The position numbers and the translations under genes are program-made. Below the pieces are notes generated by a model, which made no database searches, was not told the DNA's origin, and saw nothing but the letters and a program-made list of their open reading frames with translations. Below, piece by piece: positions 16,028 to 24,435 of a stretch of 64,000 nucleotides of DNA. Every line of letters starts with the position of its first letter. Position 1 is the stretch's first letter. This stretch comes from Actinoallomurus vinaceus (lineage in GTDB: Bacteria > Actinomycetota > Actinomycetes > Streptosporangiales > Streptosporangiaceae): the NCBI RefSeq assembly GCF_039542055.1, contig NZ_BAABHK010000021.1:1-64000 (forward strand). The letters run 5' to 3'.

Positions 16028-16596
16028 CGGGCTTCCTCGTTGATCAGCGCCATCCGGCCGGCGGCGGCCGGATGGCTGCGGGAGGACGCGGCGGAGGTCG
16101 CCTTGGCCAGCCGCTTGCGCGCGCGGTGCAGCCGCACCGTGAACGTCGCGGCCGTGCAGCCGAGGACCCGGGCGGCCTGCCGGGGGGTGAGCCCGTACCA
16201 GGTCGCCAGCACGAGGGCCTCGACGTCCTTCTCGCCCAGTTCGGCCAGGAGCGCCTTCGCGGCGTCGCGCTCCACGACCTGCTCGGCCACGTCCAGGCCG
16301 GTCAGGTCCAGTCCGCCGGCCGCCTCCGCGAGCCGGTCGGTCAGCACCTGCCGCCGGCGCACGGCGTCGTACTGCTTGAAGAGCAGGTTCCGCGCCACTC
16401 CGAGCAACCAGGGCAGCGGCGATTCGGGCAGGTCGTCGAGCCGCCTCCACGCGATCAGGAACACCTCGCTGACGACGTCCTCGGCGGCGCCCTGTTCGAC
16501 GCGCAGCAACACGTAGCCCAGCACGTTCCGGTAGTACCGGTCGTACAGGGCGGTGAATCTCTCGGCGGGGTCGTTCACTCCTGCCGTCCTTCGCAT
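16024..16596 (-). CDS. ECF-type RNA polymerase sigma factor
   Basis: A 190-residue two-domain sigma factor. Region 2: ERFTALYDRYYRNVLGYVLLR...AEDVVSEVFLIAWRRLDDLP, with LPWLLGVARNLLFKQYDAVRRR at the promoter -10 recognition helix. Region 4: LGEKDVEALVLATWYGLTPRQAARVLGCTAATFTVRLHRARKRL, a helix-turn-helix for -35 recognition. No sigma region 1.1 or 3. It overlaps its membrane partner gene by four bases, an arrangement typical for ECF sigma/regulator pairs that respond to an extracellular cue. The target regulon cannot be read from this window. Confidence 0.9.
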   Translation of the reverse strand: MRRTAGVNDPAERFTALYDRYYRNVLGYVLLRVEQGAAEDVVSEVFLIAWRRLDDLPESPLPWLLGVARNLLFKQYDAVRRRQVLTDRLAEAAGGLDLTGLDVAEQVVERDAAKALLAELGEKDVEALVLATWYGLTPRQAARVLGCTAATFTVRLHRARKRLAKATSAASSRSHPAAAGRMALINEEAR

Positions 16597-16660
16597 CGGT
16601 TCAGGTCGGTCGCGAAGTAGTCCCGTACGGCGGACGGCCGATTACACGCGGGCGAGTGGA

Positions 16661-18079
16661 TCAGTGGATCACACCGACGAGAGCACGCTGCGGCAGGCTC
16701 CCTCGGCGATGTCCCGTCCGTAGGTCCGCCGCCGCGAGCGCGGCCGCCATGCAGGCGATCGGCACGACCGGCAGGACGTACCGGTGGTCGAAGTCGAGGA
16801 CCGCCACCGGAAGAACCAGCAGCGCGGCCGCGACCGTCCACGGCAGCAGCGCGCGGCGCCGTGCTCCGAGCGCGCCGAGGGCCAGGATCGCCGCCAGAAC
16901 GGGACCGCGGAGGTAGGCGGGGTACTGGTAGGCACGGAGGAAGCCGGCGTACGGCTCCACCGACCGGTAGTCGCCGACGTCGGCGTCGTAGGAGGCGAGG
17001 GCCTTCTTGGCGTCCGGGAGGTCCGGCAGCGGCCAGCGGCCCTTCGCGAAGCCGAAGGCGGGGGTGACCCGTTTCGGATGGCGGGCCGGGGTCCAGTGGA
17101 ACGCCAGCGACACGTCTCCCGCGACGTCGGCCGCGTAGTCGAGCGGCTGTGCGGCGATCGCCCGCAGCGCGAAGGAGCGTGCGGGTTCGTTGGCCGCCGC
17201 CGGTCCGCCGGGGAAGCGGTTGATCGGCGAGTCGGCCGCCCAGACGTATTCTCCCGCCGCGTCCTGGCGGGCACCGGCCGGGCAGAGCCTGGCCTCTTCC
17301 GCAGGCGGACGGATCCGCCGGCAGTTCGCGAACGTCATGGTCCGCGCCCACAGCGCGACCCCGTCGCCGCCCGCGAGCGTGAACCGGCCGTAGACGGACG
17401 CGTACCAGCTCGCGTACAGGGCGATCGGCAGGGCGGCGGCGGCCGCCGTCGCCAGGACGGGCCGCCAGCCGATCCGGCGGAGCGCGAGGTGGGCCAGGAC
17501 CAGCAGGAGCAGCGGCAGGGCGATCGTCCGGGTCAGCGCGGCCAGTGCGAGCAGCGCACCCGCCGCGGCGCCGGCTCGGGTGGTCGGCCCCGGCGACCAC
17601 ATCAGAACCGTGATCGCGGCGACGACGAGGAAGATGAACAGCGCGTCGGACAGCACCGCGTGTTCGAGCTGCAGGAACGACGCGTCGAACAGCTGCGGGA
17701 CGGCGGCTGCCGACGCGGCCCAGGCGGGGAGTCCGTGGCGCCGCAGCGCCGCGTACACCAGCATGCCGGTGGCCAGGCCAAGGGCGTGCTGCACGCCCAC
17801 GACGAGGGTGACGCTGTGGAACGGCCGCAGCAGCATGAGGAAGAACGGGTAGCCGCTGGGCTGGAACCCCGACGAGGGCTTGGGGTGCGCGGCCAGGGCC
17901 AGGTACGCGTAGGAGTCCCCGTAGTAGACGCGCGCCGGACGGTAGCCGAGCATCGTGGTGATCCGTAGCGCGGCTGCGAGGGTGAGCAGCGCCGCGAAGA
18001 CCTCGTGTCCGCTGAGCGGCCGCCGGGGCGCCGGCATGTCGTACCGCTGAGGCGGCGCGGGAATGCGCAGGTTCGTCAC
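16661..18079 (-). CDS. Polytopic GT-C/GT39-like glycosyltransferase, paralog 1
   Basis: About 472 residues from the GTG at 18079; an ATG at 18037 is an alternative. Roughly ten hydrophobic segments and a first extracytoplasmic loop carrying YYGDSYAYLAL suggest a GT-C fold polyprenyl-phosphate-sugar-dependent glycosyltransferase (Asp in the first loop being the usual catalytic position). The extracytoplasmic loop contains paired cysteines (FANCRRIRPPAEEARLC). It is clearly homologous to the plus-strand gene at 19855-21420: shared LGYRPA, PSGYPF/PDGYSF, LQLEH/IQLEH, RRIRPP/NKIKPP and FDHRYVLP/FDYRYVLP. The pair flanks a GT2 enzyme that could supply the lipid-linked sugar. A long palindrome lies just upstream. 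Confidence 0.7.
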   Translation of the reverse strand: MTNLRIPAPPQRYDMPAPRRPLSGHEVFAALLTLAAALRITTMLGYRPARVYYGDSYAYLALAAHPKPSSGFQPSGYPFFLMLLRPFHSVTLVVGVQHALGLATGMLVYAALRRHGLPAWAASAAAVPQLFDASFLQLEHAVLSDALFIFLVVAAITVLMWSPGPTTRAGAAAGALLALAALTRTIALPLLLLVLAHLALRRIGWRPVLATAAAAALPIALYASWYASVYGRFTLAGGDGVALWARTMTFANCRRIRPPAEEARLCPAGARQDAAGEYVWAADSPINRFPGGPAAANEPARSFALRAIAAQPLDYAADVAGDVSLAFHWTPARHPKRVTPAFGFAKGRWPLPDLPDAKKALASYDADVGDYRSVEPYAGFLRAYQYPAYLRGPVLAAILALGALGARRRALLPWTVAAALLVLPVAVLDFDHRYVLPVVPIACMAAALAAADLRTGHRRGSLPQRALVGVIH

Positions 18080-18087
18080 GGAATGAA

Positions 18088-18122
18088 GTCCTAGATGATC
18101 AACGTCATTGATCATCTAGGAC
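18088..18122. promoter_or_regulatory. Perfect 15-bp-arm palindrome upstream of GT39-like gene
   Basis: gtcctagatgatcaa (18088-18102), five-base spacer, ttgatcatctaggac (18108-18122). It lies 9 bases before the GTG start at 18079, in the promoter/leader of the minus-strand gene. Symmetry and position suit a dimeric-repressor operator. It could instead be an RNA hairpin masking the ribosome-binding site. Confidence 0.6.
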
Positions 18123-18187
18123 GCCGAACATCCCCCAAAGGTTGGGTGAACGCCGGATCTCGCGTGAGTATCCATTTTTACGACGAA

Positions 18188-18216
18188 AAAGGCCCCGGCG
18201 GATCGCCGGGGCCTTT
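18188..18216 (-). terminator. Intrinsic-type terminator after the GT2 gene
   Basis: Perfect 13-bp stem aaaggccccggcg / cgccggggccttt with three-base loop gat, 12 bases beyond the GT2 stop at 18228 on the minus strand. The A/T flanks of the stem make it plausible in both directions. Confidence 0.8.
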
Positions 18217-18227
18217 CACGACGCGGG

Positions 18228-19607
18228 TCAGACGGTCTTGTCGGCCTTGTCCTCGCTGCTCCCAGCGGACTCGGAGGTCGCGGCGGCCACGGAGGCCTCG
18301 GCGTCGCCGGCGGCCTCCGGAGCGGCGGCCTCGTCGGCGGCGGCGCTCGCGTCGTCCCGCTGCTCCGTCGCGCGCTCGGCGTCCTGGCTCTCGCTCTGGA
18401 CCTTGTGCGCCGCGGCGTCGACGACGTCGGCGGCCTCGTCCGCCGGGTCGGTCACCGGCGGGTGCGAGCGGCGGCGGATGTCGAGGATGCTGACGAACAG
18501 CGACGCGAAGATCATCTGGAAGCTCATGATGAGCGCGGTGGCGGCGGGCACGACGATGCGCAGCGAGTGCCGGGGATCGAGCTGCCCGAAGCTGTGCACC
18601 TGCCAGTGGAACAGCGAGGCGATCAGCCCGACGAGACCGGCGAGCGCGAGCAGCCCGCCGACGACGAGGCCGCGTTCGAGGCTCCAGGAGTCGATGATGC
18701 GCTGCACCCGTTTGTCATGGGGAAGGAAGCCCTCCTCCATGGCATAGACCTTGGTCAGCAGTGCGAAGATCACCGCCTGGAAGCCGATCACCAGCGCCGC
18801 CGAGGCGCCGACGAGGGTGTCGACGTCGAAGGCGACCTCGCCGAACCGGATCGGCCCGGCGGACAGGGCGACCCCCGCCACGAGACCGAGCACCATCATG
18901 ATGAGGCCGGGGATCAGGAACAGCCAGCGCGGGCTGTAGAGCGCCAGGAAGCGCAGGTGGCGCCAGCCGTCACGCCAGGTGCTGAGGTGCGGCGGCCGCG
19001 ACCGGCCGTCGGGCGACAGGGTGGTGGGGACCTCGCGGATGTCGTACTTGGCAAGGGTGGAGCGGACCACCATCTCGCTGGCGAACTCCATGCCGCCGGT
19101 CTGCAGCTCCAGCCGCAGGATCGAGTCGCGCCGGAAACCCCGCAGCCCGCAGTGGAAGTCACCGATCTTGCTGCGGAAGAACAGCCGGCCGATGAAGCTC
19201 AGCACCGGGTTGCCGAGGTACTTGTGCAGCGGGGGCATGGCGCCGGGGGCGATGCCGCCCTTGAACCGGTTGCCCATGACGAGGTCCGCACCGTCCCGCA
19301 GCTGCTCCAGGAACGGCATCAGGCTGGTGAAGTCGTAGGAGTCGTCGGCGTCGCCCATGACGACATACGTGCCGCGCGCGGCCCGGATGCCGCCCATCAG
19401 GGCGTTGCCGTACCCCTTGGCGGAGACAGGCACGACCCGGGCACCCGCGTCGCGGGCCAGCTGCCGGCTGCCATCGGTACTGCCGTTGTCGGCGATGATG
19501 ACCTCGCCGTCGACACCGTGCTCTTCGAAGAATCCGAGGGCCTTACGAACACAGGTCTCGACGGTCTCCGCCTCATTCAAGCACGGCATCACTACGGAGA
19601 GTTCCAC
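18228..19607 (-). CDS. GT2 family glycosyltransferase with membrane C-terminus (DPM1/DPG-synthase-like)
   Basis: 459 residues; GTG at 19607 preceded by GGAGG at 7 bases, so the long upstream reading frame is not used. GT-A catalytic domain, residues 1-230: VVMPCLNEAETVE, IIADNGSTDGS, and DxD motif MGDADDSYDF, then GDFHCGLRGFRRD. Three or four membrane segments follow (residues 245-385). The last 75 residues are a disordered Ala/Glu tail. Homologous enzymes transfer sugar from a nucleotide to polyprenyl phosphate. The two flanking GT-C-like proteins would be natural consumers of that lipid-linked sugar. The plus-strand paralog is divergent from this gene across a roughly 250-base promoter region. 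Confidence 0.8.
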   Translation of the reverse strand: MELSVVMPCLNEAETVETCVRKALGFFEEHGVDGEVIIADNGSTDGSRQLARDAGARVVPVSAKGYGNALMGGIRAARGTYVVMGDADDSYDFTSLMPFLEQLRDGADLVMGNRFKGGIAPGAMPPLHKYLGNPVLSFIGRLFFRSKIGDFHCGLRGFRRDSILRLELQTGGMEFASEMVVRSTLAKYDIREVPTTLSPDGRSRPPHLSTWRDGWRHLRFLALYSPRWLFLIPGLIMMVLGLVAGVALSAGPIRFGEVAFDVDTLVGASAALVIGFQAVIFALLTKVYAMEEGFLPHDKRVQRIIDSWSLERGLVVGGLLALAGLVGLIASLFHWQVHSFGQLDPRHSLRIVVPAATALIMSFQMIFASLFVSILDIRRRSHPPVTDPADEAADVVDAAAHKVQSESQDAERATEQRDDASAAADEAAAPEAAGDAEASVAAATSESAGSSEDKADKTV

Positions 19608-19854
19608 GTCGTGTCCTCCATCACCCCGCAGCACTGGCTTGGGGGTTTTTCGACTAACCTCGTCGTGTTCCGACAAGTGGCGCGTGTTATCCATGATGCC
19701 TGCCGACGAGCGGTCGCGTGTTGCAAAGTCGCAACCTTTAACTCCACATGGAGCGCTGGTGCAACGGCAGGCTGGGGATATCAGGATAGGGGCTGTGCGG
19801 TCCAGGAAGGTCGGTCCGGACTTGACGAACGCCGGAGAGCGGGGCACGGCTTCC

Positions 19855-21420
19855 GTGGTGACCGGTGCGCGATCCGATGAGGAATCGCAGGTCACCACGG
19901 TTGACGAGCATGTGACGGAAGAGGCGCCGGCCGTTCGCGGATCGGGGCTGTGGGCGCTCATGCGCCGGCACAAGATCTTTACAGTGGTGCTCGCGGCGGG
20001 TGCGCTGCTCCGAATGATCGCCACGCTGGGATACCGGCCGGCGTCCTGGTTCAACGATTCGTTCGATTATCTTCACGTTGCGATCAGCCCGTATCCACAT
20101 GCGATCCGGCCGGACGGCTACTCGTTCCTGCTGTGGATCTTGAAGCCGTTCCACAGCTTCATGCTCGTCGCGACGATCCAGCACCTCATGGGCCTGGCCT
20201 CCGCGGTCATGATCTACGCGGTGCTGCGCAAGAGGTTCGGCCTGCCGGGGTGGGGGGCGAGCCTGGCGACGGCGCCGTTGCTGTTCGACGGGTACCAGAT
20301 CCAGCTCGAGCACCTGATCCTGTCCGACACGATGTTCGGCTTCCTGCTCGTGTCGATCGTCACACTGCTGCTGTGGCACGGCCGGGACCTGTCGTGGAAG
20401 GTCGGGGCGGTGGCGGGGCTGCTGCTGGGGCTGGCCACGCTGACCCGTACGGTCGGCACGCCCGTCCTGGCCGCCGTGATCGTCTACTTCCTCGTCCGGC
20501 GGGTCAAGTGGCGGGTGATCGCGGCCACCGTCGTGGTGTGCGCGCTGCCGCTGGCCGCCTATGCCGGATGGTTCTGGTCGTACTACGGCAAGCCGGGCAT
20601 GACCATGAGCAGCGGCGTGTTCCTGTACGCGCGGGTCTCGGCGTTCGCGGACTGCAACAAGATCAAACCGCCGGTGACCGAGTACGCCCTGTGCAAGAAC
20701 AACAAGACCTCGCACACGCCGCTGGTCTTCTCACAGGACGCCATCTGGAACCGAAACTCTCCGTTCCACCGCATTCCGGCGGCGCGGTTCACCGATTATC
20801 AGAACCAGCTCGCCAGCGACTTCGCCAAGCGCGCGATCATGGCGCAGCCCGTCGACTATCTGAAGGTCGTCGGAAAGGACTTCCTTTTCACGTTCCGGTG
20901 GAAGCGGACGGTGTTCCCGGACCGGGCGACATACGAGATGTACCAGTTCGGTACGAAATCCGCCGCTCTACCGACGTGGCGAATGAGCAGGGACCGTACG
21001 GCCGCGTCGGAGGCCCGCACCTACGAGCAAGGGGACGCCCGCACCGACATCGTCGACCCGTACGCCAAGATCATCCGGACCTACCAGCAGTACGCCCACC
21101 TGCCCGGCACGCTGCTGGGCGGCATCCTCATCGTCGGCCTGGCCGGGCTGATCCCGTTGTGGCGGCGGTGGGGCGGCGCCGCGCTCCTGCCCTGGGTCAC
21201 GGCGACCGGGCTGCTGCTCGTGCCGCCGGCCACCGCCGAGTTCGACTACCGCTACGTCCTGCCGACCGTGCCGCTGGCCTGCATCGCAGCGGCGATCACC
21301 TTCTCCGCCGAGCCCCGCCGGAAGCTGGCCCGGGTGGCCCGCCGCCACGGCGGCGCGTCGGACGAATCCGACGCGGCCGACGCGGGTTCCTCCTCGTCCG
21401 ACGAGCCGGTGCCGGCGTAG
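19855..21420 (+). CDS. Polytopic GT-C/GT39-like glycosyltransferase, paralog 2
   Basis: About 521 residues. The exact start is uncertain: GTG at 19855/19858 and 19795 and ATG at 19960 are all in frame; hydrophobic sequence starts after residue 40. About ten membrane segments. The first loop carries WFNDSFDYLHV with an Asp where GT-C enzymes have their catalytic acid. It shares LGYRPA, PDGYSF, QIQLEHLILSD, NKIKPP and FDYRYVLP with the gene at 16661-18079, showing descent from a duplication. The tail is Ala/Asp/Ser-rich. Likely extracytoplasmic transfer of a lipid-linked sugar; acceptor unknown. Confidence 0.7.
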   Translation: MVTGARSDEESQVTTVDEHVTEEAPAVRGSGLWALMRRHKIFTVVLAAGALLRMIATLGYRPASWFNDSFDYLHVAISPYPHAIRPDGYSFLLWILKPFHSFMLVATIQHLMGLASAVMIYAVLRKRFGLPGWGASLATAPLLFDGYQIQLEHLILSDTMFGFLLVSIVTLLLWHGRDLSWKVGAVAGLLLGLATLTRTVGTPVLAAVIVYFLVRRVKWRVIAATVVVCALPLAAYAGWFWSYYGKPGMTMSSGVFLYARVSAFADCNKIKPPVTEYALCKNNKTSHTPLVFSQDAIWNRNSPFHRIPAARFTDYQNQLASDFAKRAIMAQPVDYLKVVGKDFLFTFRWKRTVFPDRATYEMYQFGTKSAALPTWRMSRDRTAASEARTYEQGDARTDIVDPYAKIIRTYQQYAHLPGTLLGGILIVGLAGLIPLWRRWGGAALLPWVTATGLLLVPPATAEFDYRYVLPTVPLACIAAAITFSAEPRRKLARVARRHGGASDESDAADAGSSSSDEPVPA

Positions 21421-21440
21421 AGCGTGCCCGGCCCCCTGCC

Positions 21441-21469
21441 GCGCGCGGCGGCACAGCGCCGCCGCGCGC
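21441..21469. terminator. Bidirectional terminator hairpin between convergent genes
   Basis: gcgcgcggcgg (21441-21451) and ccgccgcgcgc (21459-21469) form a perfect 11-bp stem with a 7-base loop. It sits in the 72-base gap between the plus-strand glycosyltransferase stop and the minus-strand gene ending at 21493. There is no T tract, as is usual for actinobacteria. Confidence 0.7.
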
Positions 21470-21492
21470 CGGCGGGACGGACCCGCGGTCGA

Positions 21493-21846
21493 TCAGTAGG
21501 CGTGGAGCCGGCGGAGCTTGAAGATCATCTCCAGCTCTCCGTGGCGCTGCGGCGGGACGGCCTGGCTCTGCGGCCGGCCCGGGGGGAGGATCTTGACGTC
21601 GTACGACCCGCAGGACGGGCAGAACAGCTCCGCCCACGGGGAGGTGCAGCGATGGCCGTTGCGACTGTGGTAGACGACCTCGCCGCCGTGCCCGTCGGCG
21701 CAGTACCCGACCTCGAATTCGACGTGCCATTCGTGCAAGCACGCGAGGCACTCATAGGTCCACGTCTCGGGCGAGATCATGGATTCGTGCATCAGCGTCA
21801 CCCCCGGGGGAATCGGCGTACCGCTTGAAATACGCACCCGAGTCAT
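21493..21846 (-). CDS. Small zinc-ribbon-like protein
   Basis: 117 residues from the ATG at 21846, which follows GGTGGGG at 5 bases; an internal ATG at codon 19 preceded by GGGGGTG is also possible. Cys/His pairs suggest one or two zinc sites: CLACLHEWH near residues 34-42, YCADGHGG, and CTSPWAELFCPSCGSYD near residues 67-80. The C-terminus ends with a basic helix. No enzyme motif. Proteins of this shape are widespread in actinomycetes without assigned function. It is convergent with the glycosyltransferase gene and co-directional with rsmI. Confidence 0.6.
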   Translation of the reverse strand: MTRVRISSGTPIPPGVTLMHESMISPETWTYECLACLHEWHVEFEVGYCADGHGGEVVYHSRNGHRCTSPWAELFCPSCGSYDVKILPPGRPQSQAVPPQRHGELEMIFKLRRLHAY

Positions 21847-21908
21847 TTTTCCCCACCAAGTGCCGCGTTGCGCACGGCGAGTTCCCCAAAAAGAACGTCA
21901 AATAACGG

Positions 21909-22757
21909 TCAATGATCTGCTTTGCGGGCAACGACGGCGTCATAGAGCTCCCTCTTGGGAACCCCGTGCTCCCGCGCCACATCACCGATCGCCTGCTTCC
22001 GCGGCACCCCCTCGTCCACCCGTCGCTCCACCTCCGCCGCGAGGTCGGCGACGTCGACCTGGCCCGCCCGCTCCGGCGCTCCCGCGACGACCAGGGTGAT
22101 CTCCCCGCGTACGCCGTCGGCCGCCCACTCCGCCAGCTCGCCCAGCGGTCCCCGGCGCACCTCCTCGTACGTCTTCGTCAGCTCCCGGCACACCGCGCCT
22201 CGCCGGTCGGGCCCGAACGCCGCGGCCATCGCCTCCAGCGTCGCGGTGATCCGGTGCGGCGACTCGAAGAACACCATCGTGCGCGGTTCGCCGGCGAGTG
22301 CCTGCAGCCTCCCGGCGCGCTCCCCCGCCTTGCGGGGCAGGAACCCCTCGAAGCAGAACCGGTCACTGGGCAGCCCCGAGATGACCAGGGCCGTCGTCAC
22401 CGCGGACGGTCCGGGAAGGACGGTGACCGGCACCTCCGCCTCGACCGCCGCCGTGACGAGGCGGTAGCCGGGGTCGGAGACCCCCGGCAGCCCCGCGTCG
22501 GTGACGACGAGCACGTCGTGCCCGGCCAGCAGGTCGTCGAGGAGCTCGGCGGCGCGGGCCCGCTCGTTGACGTCGTAGTACGACACGATCCGGCCGGTCG
22601 GGGAGACGTCCAGATCGGCGGCCAGCCGGCGCAGCCGCCGGGTGTCCTCCGCGGCGATGATGTCGGCCTCCGCGAGGGCCGTGCGCAGCCGCTGCGACGC
22701 GTCCTCCACTCGTCCGATCGGTGCGGCGGCCAGCGTCAGCGTCCCTGTGTTCTCCAC
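21909..22757 (-). CDS. rsmI: 16S rRNA (cytidine1402-2'-O)-methyltransferase RsmI
   Basis: Methylates the ribose of C1402 in the 30S decoding centre using SAM. 282 residues from the GTG at 22757 with GGAG just upstream. Tetrapyrrole-methylase fold: LAAAPIGRVED in place of the usual ATPIGN, IIAAEDTRRLRRL, VVTDAGLPGVSDPG, VTVLPGPSAVTTALVISGLPSDRFCFEGFLPRK and ESPHR. The C-terminal Ala/Glu region ends in a predicted helix-turn-helix (VPRKQAIGDVAREHGVPKRELYDAV). It is divergent from pmt, as in M. tuberculosis (Rv1003/Rv1002c). Confidence 0.95.
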   Translation of the reverse strand: MENTGTLTLAAAPIGRVEDASQRLRTALAEADIIAAEDTRRLRRLAADLDVSPTGRIVSYYDVNERARAAELLDDLLAGHDVLVVTDAGLPGVSDPGYRLVTAAVEAEVPVTVLPGPSAVTTALVISGLPSDRFCFEGFLPRKAGERAGRLQALAGEPRTMVFFESPHRITATLEAMAAAFGPDRRGAVCRELTKTYEEVRRGPLGELAEWAADGVRGEITLVVAGAPERAGQVDVADLAAEVERRVDEGVPRKQAIGDVAREHGVPKRELYDAVVARKADH

Positions 22758-22875
22758 GTCTCCATCTTCGAGCACAGCGGGCGCGGAGCGGTCCCCGGTC
22801 GGCTCCAGGACGTTCCATGACCGTGAAGTGCACGAATACTTCGGCTCTCGCCCGTACGATGTCGGGGTGGTGGCG

Positions 22876-24435
22876 ATGACAGGAATCGAACCCGAGACCC
22901 GGATCGAGCAGAGAAGAAGACCACCTTCGCTGCGGCAATGGCTCATGCCGGAGGTGCCCGGCAACAGGCTGCTCGGGTGGCTGGGCCCGCTGGCCGTGAC
23001 CCTGCTCGCGGGCGTGCTGCGATTCTGGAATCTCGGCAAGCCCAGAGCCGTGATCTTCGACGAGACGTACTACGCGAAGGACGCGTACGCGCTGTTGAAG
23101 TTCGGGTACGAGCACAACACGGTCAAGGACGCCGACAAGCTCCTGCTCCAGCACCCGCAGAACCTCAACATCTTCTCCGACGGCGGCAGCTTCATCGCGC
23201 ACCCGCCCGCCGGTAAGTGGATCATCGCCATCGGCGAGTGGCTGTTCGGCATGACGCCGTTCGGCTGGCGTTTCTCGGCCGCGCTGATCGGCACCCTGTC
23301 GGTGCTGATCCTCGCGCGGGTCGCCCGGCGGATGACGCGGTCGACGCTGCTCGGCATGGCCGCCGGCCTGCTGCTCGCGCTGGACGGCATGCACCTGGTC
23401 ACGAGCCGCACGGCGATCCTCGACGTCTTCGTGATGTTCTGGATCCTGGCCGCGTTCGCGTGCATCGTCATCGACCGGGACGTCTCCCGGGCCCGACTCG
23501 CCCGAAAGATCGCCGAACGCGGTGACCACGACGGCTTCGGCCCGTTCGTCATGCACTGGTGGCTGATCCCGGCGGGGCTCTGCCTCGGCACGGCCACCGC
23601 GACGAAATGGACCGGCCTGTACTACATCGCGGCGTTCGGCGCTCTGACGCTCATCTGGTCGATCGGCGCCCGGCGGGCCGCCGGCGTGCAGCGCCCGTAC
23701 GCCGGAGCGCTCGCCCTGGAGGCACTGCCCGCGTTCCTGTCCGTGGCCGTGCTGAGCGTCATCACCTACGTCGCCTGGTGGAGCGGCTGGATCTTCAACG
23801 CCGGCGGCTGGGGCCGCGGCCGTGTCGCGTCCAACCCGGTGACCGCGTTCTTCCAGGCGATGCCCCGGCTGTGGGACTACCACAAGCAGATGTGGCACTT
23901 CCACACCACGCTCACGGTCAAGCACGACTACCAGTCCTGGCCGTGGAACTGGCTGGTCCTCAAACGGCCGGTGGCCTTCTACTACACCCAGCCGTCCGGC
24001 TGCGGCGCGTCCACCTGCTCGCGTGAGGTGCTCGACATCGGCACCCCGGCCATCTGGTGGGTGTCCATCGTCACGATGCTCGTGCTCGCCGCCTGGTGGC
24101 TGGTACACCGCGACTGGCGGGCCGGCGTCACGCTCCTCGGGTTCCTGACCGGCTGGGTGCCCTGGTTCTACTACGGCCTGAACCACCGCACGATGTTCCT
24201 GTTCTACGCCACGCCGATGCTGCCGTTCATGGTGCTGTCCATCGTGCTGGTGATCGGACTGATCATCGGCCCGGCCACCGCCCTCCCGGCACGCCGGGTG
24301 TTCGGCGCCGCGATCACCGGCGCGTACGTCCTCACCGTGCTGGCCAACTTCTACTACCTCTACCCCGTGCTGGCGGGCCAGGTCCTGACGTACGACTCCT
24401 GGCATGCCCGCATGTGGTTCGGGTCATGGATCTGA
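22876..24435 (+). CDS. pmt: Polyprenyl-phosphate-mannose-protein O-mannosyltransferase
   Basis: 519 residues; ATG at 22876 with GGGG upstream (GTGs at 22867 and 22870 are alternatives). GT39 features: about 11 membrane segments, and the catalytic Asp-Glu pair in the first extracytoplasmic loop VIFDETYYAKDAYAL. Also typical are HPPAGKWIIAIGEWLFG, RTAILDVFVMFW, and C-terminal NHRTMFLFYATPMLPF. It transfers mannose from polyprenyl-phosphate-mannose to Ser/Thr of exported proteins. The stop overlaps the CorA-like start by 10 bases. Confidence 0.95.
   Translation: MTGIEPETRIEQRRRPPSLRQWLMPEVPGNRLLGWLGPLAVTLLAGVLRFWNLGKPRAVIFDETYYAKDAYALLKFGYEHNTVKDADKLLLQHPQNLNIFSDGGSFIAHPPAGKWIIAIGEWLFGMTPFGWRFSAALIGTLSVLILARVARRMTRSTLLGMAAGLLLALDGMHLVTSRTAILDVFVMFWILAAFACIVIDRDVSRARLARKIAERGDHDGFGPFVMHWWLIPAGLCLGTATATKWTGLYYIAAFGALTLIWSIGARRAAGVQRPYAGALALEALPAFLSVAVLSVITYVAWWSGWIFNAGGWGRGRVASNPVTAFFQAMPRLWDYHKQMWHFHTTLTVKHDYQSWPWNWLVLKRPVAFYYTQPSGCGASTCSREVLDIGTPAIWWVSIVTMLVLAAWWLVHRDWRAGVTLLGFLTGWVPWFYYGLNHRTMFLFYATPMLPFMVLSIVLVIGLIIGPATALPARRVFGAAITGAYVLTVLANFYYLYPVLAGQVLTYDSWHARMWFGSWI

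Noticed and set aside
22866..22910. A possible tRNA 3' end on the minus strand (gggttcgattcc, then gtcatcgccacca)
   Set aside because: The T-loop-like string and CCA end look suggestive, but no matching acceptor 5' strand, D arm or anticodon arm could be found upstream, and the region codes for the start of pmt.
22363..24405. Long minus-strand open frame opposite pmt
   Set aside because: His/Arg/Gln/Gly-rich shadow; pmt has a full set of membrane segments and its catalytic loop.
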